NCBI GenBank assembly: GCA_017961585.1
Contig: JAGCWX010000013.1
Location: 95,144-159,143 of the forward strand
Direction of reading: 5' to 3'
Length of the DNA: 64,000 nt
Origin: Elusimicrobiaceae bacterium
Lineage (GTDB): Bacteria; Elusimicrobiota; Elusimicrobia; Elusimicrobiales; Elusimicrobiaceae
Shown here: in pieces, positions 33,865 through 42,410 of the stretch
How positions within the stretch are numbered: the stretch's first letter is position 1
Layout of the letters: each line of letters starts with the position of its first letter
Made by a program: the position numbers and the translations under genes
Notes under the pieces: generated by a model
What the model was told of the DNA's origin: nothing
Seen by the model: the letters and a program-made list of their open reading frames with translations, nothing else
The model's database searches: none

Positions 33865-34494
33865 ATGTATAAACGTGGTTTTACGTTGGTGGAGATTTTG
33901 TTCGTGGTGATTATTGCCGCCGGGTTGTTGGCAATAGCAGCTCCTTCGTACAAAAAAGCGCAAGAGCGCTCACAATATACGAGAGCTGTTGGCTATTTAA
34001 CCAGCATTGGCGCTGCTATTGTATCCTTGCAAAAAGATTATACAATGCTTTCCCCAGATAGCTTTTCTGCCTCCCGGCCAACAGGTTCCACAAACAAAAT
34101 TGCAATTTATTGGACGTTCCCGGCTAACAACAAATATTGGAAATTTACCGGTTCCTGGGCTGTTAATTACAATTCGCAACTAGGTACGCAGAGCATAACA
34201 GATTGGTTGTACAAAGATAGAGGTGTTGCCGTAGATATGAGAGACAAAAGGTTTGAATATGCTTTATACAAGGGGAAGTATTTGAAAAATTTTACAAATA
34301 ATACGGGATATAGTTTATACGGCATACGCGACGACAGCCCGGGTGCATGTTCCGGGTTCTGTAAAACGGGGGGGAATAACCCCACGGTGGCTTGTATGTG
34401 TAAAGACACATATGACGCGAATGATTGCTACTATGGGGCAAAATATTTGTTGGACGGCACGGTGAGGCGTTTGAAAGGGGCCAACTGTAAATAA
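33865..34494 (+). CDS. minor prepilin 1 (cysteine-rich)
   Basis: A 209-residue prepilin; signal MYKRG|FTLVEILFVVIIAAGLLAIAAPSYK with Glu5. The C-terminal third is crowded with six cysteines (CSGFC, ACMC, DC, NC), suggesting three disulfides or a metal-binding loop. A classical promoter and GAGGAG precede it. First of six prepilins in one tight operon. Confidence 0.9.
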   Translation: MYKRGFTLVEILFVVIIAAGLLAIAAPSYKKAQERSQYTRAVGYLTSIGAAIVSLQKDYTMLSPDSFSASRPTGSTNKIAIYWTFPANNKYWKFTGSWAVNYNSQLGTQSITDWLYKDRGVAVDMRDKRFEYALYKGKYLKNFTNNTGYSLYGIRDDSPGACSGFCKTGGNNPTVACMCKDTYDANDCYYGAKYLLDGTVRRLKGANCK

Positions 34495-34502
34495 GGATTT
34501 TT

Positions 34503-34997
34503 ATGAAAAACACAAACGGATTTACATTACTGGAACTATTGATAGCGGCTATGTTGGTAGCGGTGCTGGCTATGTTTGCCACGTTGGCGTTTAGGCAGAC
34601 ATCGTCGGACATTCGCTTGCAAGATGCCAAAAACCGTGCGGATTATATTGCTGTTGCTATGCAACGCTTTTGGATGGATAATTCAGGTAGTTTGGCTTCG
34701 CAGGATTATATATTGAGTAATCCAGCTACCCCAGCTGTCCCTGCCAATTGTGATGCTTCCATTGTATTCCCCACTTCTGTTGGTAGCTTGCAAAACTTAG
34801 TGGATTGCGGATATCTAGAGTATCGTGCTTATTTGGATGCTAATTTTACTTTTCAGTATAAATATCAAGGGGGCAGTACCCCTGCGCTCATATGCGTGTG
34901 CGGTGCCAGCGGGAAATTGTCGGCCAAGTACAAATGTAGCGAGGGATACAGCTACTGTACCGACGGGGAAAATCACACGGAGCAGTTTGGGAGTTAG
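34503..34997 (+). CDS. minor prepilin 2 (cysteine-rich)
   Basis: A 164-residue prepilin; signal MKNTNG|FTLLELLIAAMLVAVLAMFATLAF with Glu5. Six cysteines in the globular part, four of them within the last 35 residues (LICVCG, KCSEGYSYC). Eight bases after minor prepilin 1 and three before the next; ribosome-binding sequence AAGGA is at the gene start. Confidence 0.9.
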   Translation: MKNTNGFTLLELLIAAMLVAVLAMFATLAFRQTSSDIRLQDAKNRADYIAVAMQRFWMDNSGSLASQDYILSNPATPAVPANCDASIVFPTSVGSLQNLVDCGYLEYRAYLDANFTFQYKYQGGSTPALICVCGASGKLSAKYKCSEGYSYCTDGENHTEQFGS

Positions 34998-35000
34998 TTT

Positions 35001-35543
35001 ATGAAAAAAGGTTTTACGCTCATGGAAATTTTGGCAGTACTGCTGGTGATAGCGGTGGTGGCCTCGTTTGCCGTGCCGATCATACGCTCCGTCCGTTCCG
35101 AAATGCGTTATCAGCGTGCCAAAACCGCCGCCCTTAAAATAGCCGAAGCCATGCGCAGCTATTACTACAATACCAAGGGATACACCATTACAGGAAGTTT
35201 TGGTGGCGGTAGCGATGAAAAAGGGGGGGATGTTGCCCAAACCTATGCATTGGCTGCGTGTGTGGATGAGGCCTCAAGCGGTGTGCCGGCTTCCGAGCGG
35301 GGGGAGACGATTGCGCAGACCTCTATATCGGTATTATTTAACTGCCATTACTTAGACCCAAAGGATTTCCGCTCTTTGCCATACACATTTACCGCTTGTA
35401 ATGATTCTTTGGATAATTGTATTAGTGCAAACGTTTGCCCGGGAAAAGGGTTTGTATATGCCGTTGGAAATGCAGCTGCCGGACAATATTTAGGCAAAAG
35501 AATATTGGTTAAGCGCGATATGACGATTTGTGAGGAAGAATAA
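35001..35543 (+). CDS. minor prepilin 3 (cysteine-rich)
   Basis: A 180-residue prepilin; signal MKKG|FTLMEILAVLLVIAVVASFAVPIIRS with Glu5. Six cysteines, including TACNDSLDNCISANVC and one at the extreme C-terminus (TICEEE). Spacing to both neighbours is only a few bases. Confidence 0.9.
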   Translation: MKKGFTLMEILAVLLVIAVVASFAVPIIRSVRSEMRYQRAKTAALKIAEAMRSYYYNTKGYTITGSFGGGSDEKGGDVAQTYALAACVDEASSGVPASERGETIAQTSISVLFNCHYLDPKDFRSLPYTFTACNDSLDNCISANVCPGKGFVYAVGNAAAGQYLGKRILVKRDMTICEEE

Positions 35544-35547
35544 TTTT

Positions 35548-36114
35548 ATGAGAAAGATTTTACAAAGCAAAGCCGGTGTGACGGTGTTAGAAGGCGTAAT
35601 TGCGCTGGGGCTGCTAGCGGTGGTAACGGCGGGTAGCTTTGGGGTATTGTTGGCCTCTTCGCGTCAATCATCCCCGTCGGACATGCGCGAAGAAATGATG
35701 TTTGCCGTGGAACAGGCCGATCATTTGTTACAGGTCTATGCCGCATGGTTCCCAAATTTACAAAGTTACATGGAGGTCACAGATAATGATGCGCTAGTGA
35801 ATGCGTTGAAGGCAAAATCGCTCCCTTATTTTAGATCTAGCGGATTTATGACGGCCAATGGCCCGTGCGATAGGGAGGTTGTTGCCGGAACCGTGTTGGA
35901 TGTTGGGGAGCATACCAATGCTTTAAATTGTTTGTTGCCCTTGATTTGCGATAAAGCCAACTCCAATTTTAGTTATACGGTGGAAAGTGCGGATACTATC
36001 CGCAACGGGCGGTTGCTGAGTGCGGTGCCACTTGAGCTGAGTTATGCTAAAAACCAGACTATTCCTATACACACCATTACGTATCAAATTTCTTGCAATG
36101 GGTACCAATTATGA
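35548..36114 (+). CDS. minor prepilin 4 (PilV/GspI-like)
   Basis: A 188-residue prepilin; signal MRKILQSKAG|VTVLEGVIALGLLAVVTAGSFGVLLAS, with Val at position 1 in place of Phe but Glu5 kept, the pattern seen in GspI/PilV-type pilins. Start chosen at ATG 35548, preceded by GAGGAAG. Four cysteines. Its stop overlaps the next start (ATGA at 36111). Confidence 0.87.
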   Translation: MRKILQSKAGVTVLEGVIALGLLAVVTAGSFGVLLASSRQSSPSDMREEMMFAVEQADHLLQVYAAWFPNLQSYMEVTDNDALVNALKAKSLPYFRSSGFMTANGPCDREVVAGTVLDVGEHTNALNCLLPLICDKANSNFSYTVESADTIRNGRLLSAVPLELSYAKNQTIPIHTITYQISCNGYQL

Positions 36115-36971
36115 ACAATAACCGCGGATTTACCTTAACTGAGGTTTTATTAGCCGCCACCATTGTGGGGGTGATTGGCGTGGCGGTAGTGGCTTTAACT
36201 ACCTCTGCCATGCGCGAGGGTAGCATGGGCCGTTCCCGCCAGGCACTGCGTAATGAAATTTCAATTTCCATGCGCCAATTGCGTAACGACTTACAAAATG
36301 CCAAAAAAGTTGCGATCGTAAACAATGCCAACGGGACATTGAACACTTTAACGATTTATCAGCGAGAATTTGGAAATGCCATGAGAGTTAGTAACGACAA
36401 CAATGTAAAAGAGTTGGGTTTCCGTAATTATGATTTTGAAAGAATAGGGCCTAAATCCACCGGCCGTTGGAGTGACCAATCCGGATATGTGAGTAACACT
36501 GCATGTGCGGAGTGCAAAGCTTGGAGGAATGGTAACGGAAAATCGTTGGGACAGTTATATACGGAAAATCCAGCATGCAATGTAGAATTGAATACTACTT
36601 GTGATGCGTATGCACAGCTCATTACTTATACGTTTACCGCGGGTTCGGTTATACATACTCCGGAAGGGTCCTTGATTTCCCCTGCCCTTACTACCTCGGA
36701 CTATGTCAAACGGGGCGGGAATATTCTTCGTGCAATCAGTGGCTTATCTGAAAAATCAACGTGGTTAAATAATGTAAAAGCAATTGCGCAAGTTAACGGA
36801 TACCCATCGCTTCCTTCGTGCCAATTTGAAGATACGGATGCTCTAACAGGAGGGACCATATTGACGTGCCGGTTTTTGGTAGAGTTAAGTGGCAGCCCCG
36901 CCGTAAATGAATACGTAAAAGAAACCTTTATGCTACCATACGGGGTTAAACAGCCCCCTGCTGAAGAGTAA
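36111..36971 (+). CDS. minor prepilin 5 (PilW/GspJ-like)
   Basis: A 286-residue prepilin, the largest of the set; signal MNNNRG|FTLTEVLLAATIVGVIGVAVVALTT with Glu5, followed by a long amphipathic helix (SMRQLRNDLQNAKKVAI) as in GspJ/PilW. Six cysteines (CAEC, AC, TTC, SC, TC). Start at 36111 overlaps the preceding stop; the upstream ATG at 36093 would not follow the overlap pattern. Confidence 0.87.
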   Translation: MNNNRGFTLTEVLLAATIVGVIGVAVVALTTSAMREGSMGRSRQALRNEISISMRQLRNDLQNAKKVAIVNNANGTLNTLTIYQREFGNAMRVSNDNNVKELGFRNYDFERIGPKSTGRWSDQSGYVSNTACAECKAWRNGNGKSLGQLYTENPACNVELNTTCDAYAQLITYTFTAGSVIHTPEGSLISPALTTSDYVKRGGNILRAISGLSEKSTWLNNVKAIAQVNGYPSLPSCQFEDTDALTGGTILTCRFLVELSGSPAVNEYVKETFMLPYGVKQPPAEE

Positions 36972-36981
36972 GGAGATAAAT

Positions 36982-37452
36982 ATGCTGAAAAATAAACGTG
37001 GGGTTGCCCTGTTACAGGTGCTTGTAGTAGCGGCGTTGTTAGCTGGGATGGCTGCTATGATTTTACGGGTTTCCCTTTCGCGCACAATTGTGGCTCGCCA
37101 AAATCGTAAAACTATTACTGCACAGATGTTGATTGAGTCCTGCATGGCGCAAGTGAATGCCGTATGGGCGGATAAATTGCCTGAAGAGTATGCGCGGGAT
37201 TTAGGAGCTTGTCAAATGTGTCAATCTGAAGGGAATACTGCAAATTGCCCTGCGGCATTGCCCGCCGGAGATAATACGGCTATTTCAAAGAATGCATATC
37301 GGTGCCAAATCCCGTATCCACAAGATTCTACACAACCTTACAGAGTAGTAACGGCACAGATGACTTCAGTCCCTAAAGAGATCGAGACTTATAATTGGGC
37401 GACGGCTCCCTGTAAAATTACGTACAGTATTGAAAACGGAGTGAATTTGTAA
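36982..37452 (+). CDS. minor prepilin 6 (PilX/GspK-like, no Glu5)
   Basis: A 156-residue protein with prepilin-like N-terminus MLKNKRG|VALLQVLVVAALLAGMAAMILRVSLSR. Position 5 is Gln instead of Glu. Loss of Glu5 is characteristic of GspK-type tip pilins, which cap the fibre, so this is a reasonable candidate for the tip subunit. Six cysteines (SC, AC, MC, NC, RC, PC). Confidence 0.8.
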   Translation: MLKNKRGVALLQVLVVAALLAGMAAMILRVSLSRTIVARQNRKTITAQMLIESCMAQVNAVWADKLPEEYARDLGACQMCQSEGNTANCPAALPAGDNTAISKNAYRCQIPYPQDSTQPYRVVTAQMTSVPKEIETYNWATAPCKITYSIENGVNL

Positions 37453-37460
37453 GAGGTGCT

Positions 37461-38969
37461 ATGCTAAAATGGACCCTACTTTTGCTGTGTGTGCCAATGC
37501 TAGCGTGGGGCGAAACCGACCCCAACATCAAAGTGGCCGAAGTGGAAACACAGGCCTCGTCCAGCATTGACTTGTTGCAAAAGTCCGTCCAGCAAGAAGA
37601 CCCTTTCGCCGCTCCTAAAAAAGCCCCCAAAGTTCCTAAAGTGCCTACCCCAGTGCGTACAACCGCACAACCGACGGCTAAGGCAGGGGGCGCGGCTAAT
37701 ACCTTAGATTTACCCCTTAGTATTGGCGGATCAACCACTACGGTGCAAACCACGGTGGCACCCGCCCGCCCCAAAAATACGGCCAAACCCACTCAGCCGG
37801 CTGAACAGGCGCAGGAAGTGGCCCCTACGCAAGAACCTCCTGCGGAAAATACCGACGAAGAAGATGCCGCCGATGCCGAGTTGGAATATGCGCTAAAAAT
37901 GATGGAACAATCCAAAAAAGAGGCGCAGGAAGGCCGCGCAATTCCGCCCTCAGCCGCCAAAAACAAACCCACGAAAGTGCCGGCCGCTAATAAAAAATTT
38001 AATCCCAATGCTTTCCGCCCCGGGGTAGAATGGATTGCCACAAAAAGCAGTCACTTTGATATTTATACCCAAAAACCCGAAGGGCAGATTGGCTCGTCCA
38101 ATATGGCGATGGCTTTTGAAACCGCTTACGATACGCTGCGGCGTTTTGTGCCGTGGATGATGTCGGGCCGGGTGCGCGTGTTTGTCTATCAGGATCACAA
38201 TTCCTACTTGCGCTATGAACCCGAAGCTAAGGCCTGGTCGCGCGCAATTGCCTATCCTACGCGGGGGGAAATCGTCGTGTACGATGAGCCCGGCAAAATG
38301 CAAGAGCTTAAGGAAACCTTCGCGCACGAGCTCACCCACATTTTTACCCAGCAGTTTTTTGATCAACATAATACCGGCCGCATTATGACGCCCACCTGGC
38401 TGGATGAAGGCCTGGCCGTGGTGGTGGAAGATCAGATGTTCTCCGGCGGACGTGGCGGCCCGTGGAATCACGATTATCAAACCATGCGCTTTGAGCGCGA
38501 TCCGCGCACCATGCCGGCTAACTTTAGTTCTTCGTCCATGTTTGGTGGATTCAAACCCAAGACGTTTGTGCCGCCTTCTCAACGCGGTGCAAACGGCCCG
38601 CGCAAGCCCCGCGGCCGCCCGGTGCGTTTGGTTCCGTTTGAAGAATTTATGCAGGAAGGATCTTTGGATTCCGCAGAAGGTCAAAGCAATACGCAAAATT
38701 GGTATTTGCAGGCCTATTTGATGGTGCGCTTTTTGCTTAATCCCGGCGGAGGGAGCTCCCCTTCCAACCGGATGCAGTTTGAACAATTTACCCGCCTAAT
38801 TGCCCAGGGCGAGGCCGTGCGCGACCCGAATACCGGGTTTTTGGTGCGCGATGCCCGCGGCAAGCAAGTTTATGAACCTTACGACGTGGAAAAAGCTTTA
38901 AACCGCGCTTACCACTATAACAACATTGCTACTTTTGAAGATAAATTTTGGCAGTGGCTGGTTAAATGA
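37461..38969 (+). CDS. secreted gluzincin metallopeptidase (peptidase MA-like)
   Basis: A 502-residue exported protein: signal peptide (LKWTLLLLCVPMLAWG), a long Pro/Ala/Thr/Lys-rich low-complexity region (about 30-185), and a zinc peptidase domain with HELTH (the HExxH motif, in FAHELTHIFTQQF) and, about 30 residues on, the glutamate helix WLDEGLAVVVED. This is the gluzincin layout of the peptidase MA family. It starts 8 bases after the last minor pilin, so it is probably co-expressed with the pilus. Substrate unknown. Confidence 0.82.
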   Translation: MLKWTLLLLCVPMLAWGETDPNIKVAEVETQASSSIDLLQKSVQQEDPFAAPKKAPKVPKVPTPVRTTAQPTAKAGGAANTLDLPLSIGGSTTTVQTTVAPARPKNTAKPTQPAEQAQEVAPTQEPPAENTDEEDAADAELEYALKMMEQSKKEAQEGRAIPPSAAKNKPTKVPAANKKFNPNAFRPGVEWIATKSSHFDIYTQKPEGQIGSSNMAMAFETAYDTLRRFVPWMMSGRVRVFVYQDHNSYLRYEPEAKAWSRAIAYPTRGEIVVYDEPGKMQELKETFAHELTHIFTQQFFDQHNTGRIMTPTWLDEGLAVVVEDQMFSGGRGGPWNHDYQTMRFERDPRTMPANFSSSSMFGGFKPKTFVPPSQRGANGPRKPRGRPVRLVPFEEFMQEGSLDSAEGQSNTQNWYLQAYLMVRFLLNPGGGSSPSNRMQFEQFTRLIAQGEAVRDPNTGFLVRDARGKQVYEPYDVEKALNRAYHYNNIATFEDKFWQWLVK

Positions 38970-38987
38970 TTAATTTGAAACATAAAG

Positions 38988-39016
38988 AAATAACCCCCTA
39001 ACTCAGGGGGTTATTT
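38988..39016. terminator. bidirectional terminator between the peptidase and rimO genes
   Basis: AAATAACCCCCT/AGGGGGTTATTT stem with loop AACTC, shared by convergent genes. It closes the 18-kb plus-strand block. Confidence 0.85.
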
Positions 39017-40294
39017 TAATGGTTCCAGCACACGTTCGTACCCTTGTGCGTCTACTACGCGTGCTTTGAAAATGCTACCTACTTTTACCGGCCGGGTAAA
39101 AGTAACTTTTCCGTCAATGTCCGGCGCGTCTTTGTAAGTGCGGCCGAAGTCCGGTCCGTCGGCAATGGCTTCCAGCGTGGTGCCTAGCAAGCGCTTGTTT
39201 ATTTGATCAATCACGCGGCTTTGTACTTCAATAAGTTCGGCGGCGCGTTGATGTTTTACCGCGGCCGGGATTTGCTTCATCGCGTAAGCGGCGGTGCCTT
39301 TTTCACGGAAATATTCAAACACACCCATATTGTCAAATTCGTATTCTTTGACAAATTTTTTGAGCTCGTTGAAATCTTTCTTTGTTTCTTCGGGGAAGCC
39401 CACAATAAAATTGGTCCGCAGAGAAATATCCGGCACTTCTTTTTTAAGCATATCAAGCGTGCGGCGGATTTGAGCCCCATCACAATGGCGGTTCATTCGT
39501 TTTAAAACCGGGTCTGCAATGTGTTGGAGTGGAATGTCCATATAATGGAAAATTTTGTCTGTAGAGGTCATTAACCGCGCAATTTCACGCGTAACGCGGT
39601 GCGGATAACCGTACATAATGCGCAACCGCCCGAGCCCTTTTAATTTGAGTAATTTTTCCAATAATTCCAAAAGTTGCGGTTTGCCGTAGAGGTCCATCCC
39701 GTACGAAGTGGTATCCTGCGCAATAAGCGAAATTTCTTTCACGCCTTCGGCAATCATCAGTTTGGCTTCTTGCAACACGTCTTGCATGGGTTTGGAACGG
39801 TAACGCCCACGGATAAACGGAATCGTGCAATACGCGCAACGATTGTTGCATCCGTCGGCCACTTTTAAGTAGGCCGTATGCGGAGCGGTTAAACTCATTT
39901 TATAAGGGGGTAAATATAAAGAAGCAGGCAAGGGTTCCAAAAGGGTTCCGTGCTGGCACAGGGCTTGTTCCACTTGTTCTTGGGCAGCCAAGGAAAACAC
40001 GGTATCAAGCTGCGGAAATTCTTTGGCTACTTGCTCTTTGAAACGTTCCACCAAGCAACCGGTAACCGCTACTTTTTTGACGATCCCTTTGGCCTTTAAA
40101 TCCAGTGCGTAGCGAATTTCGGCCTTAGCTTCTTTGACGGCGGAGGCAATAAAGCCGCACGTATTAATAATAATTTCGTCGGCTTGCTCCGGGAGAAATA
40201 CCATCTTGTGGCCCTTGGCAAGGAGCCGTGCGGAAAATTCTTCGCTGTTGGTTAAATTTTTAGGACAACCTAAGCTGATCACGTAAAATTTCAT
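39011..40294 (-). CDS. rimO: ribosomal protein S12 methylthiotransferase RimO
   Basis: Radical-SAM enzyme that adds a methylthio group to the conserved Asp of ribosomal protein S12. The N-terminal UPF0004 domain begins MKFYVISLGCPKNLTNSE with its cluster cysteines (SLGC, NTCGF, TGC); the radical SAM motif is CNNRCAYC; the C-terminal TRAM domain is present. The SLGCPKN and FIRGRYRSKP blocks favour RimO over the tRNA enzyme MiaB. 427 residues. It begins 5 bases after ktrB ends. Confidence 0.93.
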   Translation of the reverse strand: MKFYVISLGCPKNLTNSEEFSARLLAKGHKMVFLPEQADEIIINTCGFIASAVKEAKAEIRYALDLKAKGIVKKVAVTGCLVERFKEQVAKEFPQLDTVFSLAAQEQVEQALCQHGTLLEPLPASLYLPPYKMSLTAPHTAYLKVADGCNNRCAYCTIPFIRGRYRSKPMQDVLQEAKLMIAEGVKEISLIAQDTTSYGMDLYGKPQLLELLEKLLKLKGLGRLRIMYGYPHRVTREIARLMTSTDKIFHYMDIPLQHIADPVLKRMNRHCDGAQIRRTLDMLKKEVPDISLRTNFIVGFPEETKKDFNELKKFVKEYEFDNMGVFEYFREKGTAAYAMKQIPAAVKHQRAAELIEVQSRVIDQINKRLLGTTLEAIADGPDFGRTYKDAPDIDGKVTFTRPVKVGSIFKARVVDAQGYERVLEPLK

Positions 40295-40299
40295 ACAGG

Positions 40300-41676
40300 T
40301 TAAACAGCCACGTCGGCTTGGGAAACAGGTTTGGGTTTCTCGTCCTCTTCGTCGGCAGATAATAGTGCCAAGCTAAAAGTAACCACACCGATACGTCCAA
40401 TAAGCATGGTGAGAATAATAATAATTTTTCCCCACGTAGAAAGAGCTGCGGTGGTACCTGTATCAAACCCGGCTGTGCTTAAGGCGGAAGCCGATTCAAA
40501 TACCAGGTTGAAGAAAGGCAGTTTTTCCGTCCAAGTGAGTAGAAAAATACTAATAAATAGAAATACGCTGTAGAGTAGAATTGTGGAGGTAGCCGCGTAA
40601 AGCCGTTGAATGGGAATACGGTGAGATAAAAACTCTACCCGCGGATTTAGATGCAAATGACTATATACAATGGCTACCACGCTGGCAAAAACAGTTGTTT
40701 TTACGCCGCCGGCCGTACCGGAGGGGGATCCCCCAATGCACATAATTAATAAAATCAGCAAGAAAGAGCAGGCCGAAATAGTACTCATATCCACGGTGTT
40801 AAAACCGGCTGTTGTAGAGGCCGACACCGTTTGAAAAAATGCCTCCGTCAAACTTAAAGAAGGAGTAGTAACAAAAAGCGTAAAGGTTCCAAACGTTAAG
40901 AGCCCAAAAGTAGTGATTGCAATTACCTTTGTGGTAAAAGAGATTTCTTTGGTTTTTCTTCGGATAAAGTTAAATAAATCTGCTGCCACAATAAAACCCA
41001 AAGCGCCCGATAAGGTAAGGGCCGAGATAACAATATTGATGGTTTTGCTGTCCGCAAATTGCACTAAGCCGTTGTTCCATAGGGTATATCCGGCCGTGCA
41101 AAACGCGCTAACGCTATGGAAAATACTATACCAAGCGGCATTTAAGATCGTGTAATCGTGGTGGCGGAAGTAGTTGAACAAAAATACGGTTCCAATGCTT
41201 TCCGCTATGGCCGTAAATACCAAGGCGGCCCACAAAAAATCAGAGAGTTTAAGAGAATCCGGCAGTTTAATATCGGCGCTAAGGGCTTCTGCTTGGCTTT
41301 TGCGCAGCCGGTGCTTTTTGGAAAGGGATAAAAATACAAATGAGGAAAACGTCATGTATCCTACCCCGCCAACTTGAATGAGAAACAATACGACAATTTT
41401 ACCAAGTAAGGTATAAGAATCGGCAAAGTTTACGGTTTGAAGGCCAGCAGTGGACACGGCGGAGGCTGCGGTGAACAAGTTATCTAAAAAGGACACTCCT
41501 CCCCGCGTCATAAACGGAAGGCATAGCACAATCCACCCAAGCAACGTATACATTAACACGGTTTGTGCCACGTTTTGGTGGGGGGTTAAATGCAATAAAA
41601 ACACTAAGTATTTTTTGAGGGATAATTTAATAAGTTCTTTTACTTTATCCCAGGATTGCCGTAAGTTTATGGTCAT
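40300..41676 (-). CDS. TrkH/KtrB-type potassium transporter, membrane subunit
   Basis: A 458-residue potassium (or Na+/K+) uptake protein with four pore repeats, each with a filter-like motif: SAVSTAGLQT, SAFCTAGYT, SASTTAGFNT, SALSTAGFDT. The Gly of each filter is kept. The closest match in layout is KtrB. The cytoplasmic gating subunit (KtrA/TrkA) is not adjacent, so it must be encoded elsewhere. A TATAAT (minus, 41683-41688) lies six bases before the ATG: predicted leaderless. Confidence 0.9.
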   Translation of the reverse strand: MTINLRQSWDKVKELIKLSLKKYLVFLLHLTPHQNVAQTVLMYTLLGWIVLCLPFMTRGGVSFLDNLFTAASAVSTAGLQTVNFADSYTLLGKIVVLFLIQVGGVGYMTFSSFVFLSLSKKHRLRKSQAEALSADIKLPDSLKLSDFLWAALVFTAIAESIGTVFLFNYFRHHDYTILNAAWYSIFHSVSAFCTAGYTLWNNGLVQFADSKTINIVISALTLSGALGFIVAADLFNFIRRKTKEISFTTKVIAITTFGLLTFGTFTLFVTTPSLSLTEAFFQTVSASTTAGFNTVDMSTISACSFLLILLIMCIGGSPSGTAGGVKTTVFASVVAIVYSHLHLNPRVEFLSHRIPIQRLYAATSTILLYSVFLFISIFLLTWTEKLPFFNLVFESASALSTAGFDTGTTAALSTWGKIIIILTMLIGRIGVVTFSLALLSADEEDEKPKPVSQADVAV

Positions 41677-41769
41677 ACTTGTATTATATAAAATCGGGGC
41701 GAAAATAGGGAAAATCCTGAGGAATTTTAGGCGTAATCACAAAAAAGAAATAAAAAATTGCAATAAAAT

Positions 41770-41791
41770 AATTCAAACAAGTGTTTGAATT
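41770..41791. promoter_or_regulatory. 22-bp palindrome upstream of the repeat lipoprotein
   Basis: Perfect 10-bp inverted repeat AATTCAAACA/TGTTTGAATT with a 2-bp centre, 20 bases before the ATG at 41811. The length and tight centre are typical of repressor operators. Confidence 0.5.
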
Positions 41792-41810
41792 GTATAAGGA
41801 GGAACTGTCT

Positions 41811-42347
41811 ATGAAACCGATGAAAATGTTTGTAGTGCTGGTGGGAGGAGTGTTGTTAAGCGGGTGCGTGGCCACCCTGACCCCGGAAGGGGATCTCTAT
41901 ACGGACTTAATTACTCCTTCCGTAGTAGTGGAAAGCCGTCCTCAAACGGTTTTTGTTTCCCGGCCGTACCGACCTGCCCCAAGGGTATGGGGGCCTATTG
42001 CATCCCGTCCTCGTCCCATCGTAGTACAGAGGCATCCCGGCCATCGGCCCAACTCACCCCGGGTGGGGCATCCCGGCGGACACAGACCCCACAATCCGCC
42101 CAAAGCGGGGAAGCCTGGTGGGCATGGACCGAACTACCCCCGTGTAGGACAATTTGGAAGGCATAGACCGAACTCGCCCCATGTAGGACAGTTTGGTGGG
42201 CATAGACCCAATGATCCGTCTCGTCCCGGTCAAGGTGGTGGGGCTAACCTGCAAAGACCTGGCCACTCAGGAGGGTCCCATTCGGGAGGATCTAGACCGG
42301 GAGGAACCCAACAAGGAGGCACCCAACTGAAAGGACTTCGTAAATAA
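41811..42347 (+). CDS. lipoprotein with Gly/His/Pro-rich tandem repeats
   Basis: A 178-residue lipoprotein. The start at 41811 has AAGGAGGA upstream; lipobox LLSGC (Cys19). Residues 78-144 are five copies of a 13-14 residue unit of the type HRPNSPxVGQFGG (HRPNSPRVGHPGG, HRPHNPPKAGKPGG, HGPNYPRVGQFGR, HRPNSPHVGQFGG, HRPNDPSRPGQGGG), followed by a Gly/Ser/Gln tail. The histidine content (His-Arg-Pro in each unit) may bind metal; this is speculation. No family recognised. A symmetric terminator (CAACCCCTAGCT stem) follows. Confidence 0.7.
   Translation: MKPMKMFVVLVGGVLLSGCVATLTPEGDLYTDLITPSVVVESRPQTVFVSRPYRPAPRVWGPIASRPRPIVVQRHPGHRPNSPRVGHPGGHRPHNPPKAGKPGGHGPNYPRVGQFGRHRPNSPHVGQFGGHRPNDPSRPGQGGGANLQRPGHSGGSHSGGSRPGGTQQGGTQLKGLRK
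42042..42242 (+). repeat. in-gene tandem repeats, unit about 39-42 bp
   Basis: Five imperfect units encode the HRPN...GG repeats of the lipoprotein. Copies 3 and 4 are most alike at DNA level (both contain GTAGGACA followed by TTTGG and GGCATAGACC). Confidence 0.75.
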
Positions 42348-42381
42348 ATCTCTCCTGTGAAACTTCCTACAAGATAGTTTC

Positions 42382-42410
42382 CAACCCCTAGCTCAAAAAG
42401 CTAGGGGTTG
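42382..42410. terminator. bidirectional terminator
   Basis: CAACCCCTAGCT/AGCTAGGGGTTG stem; it overlaps the stop codon of the convergent membrane protein gene. Confidence 0.75.

Noticed and set aside
42042..42242. Possible CRISPR-like regular repeat
   Set aside because: The units are adjacent, without spacers, in frame inside a lipoprotein gene, and there is no cas gene.
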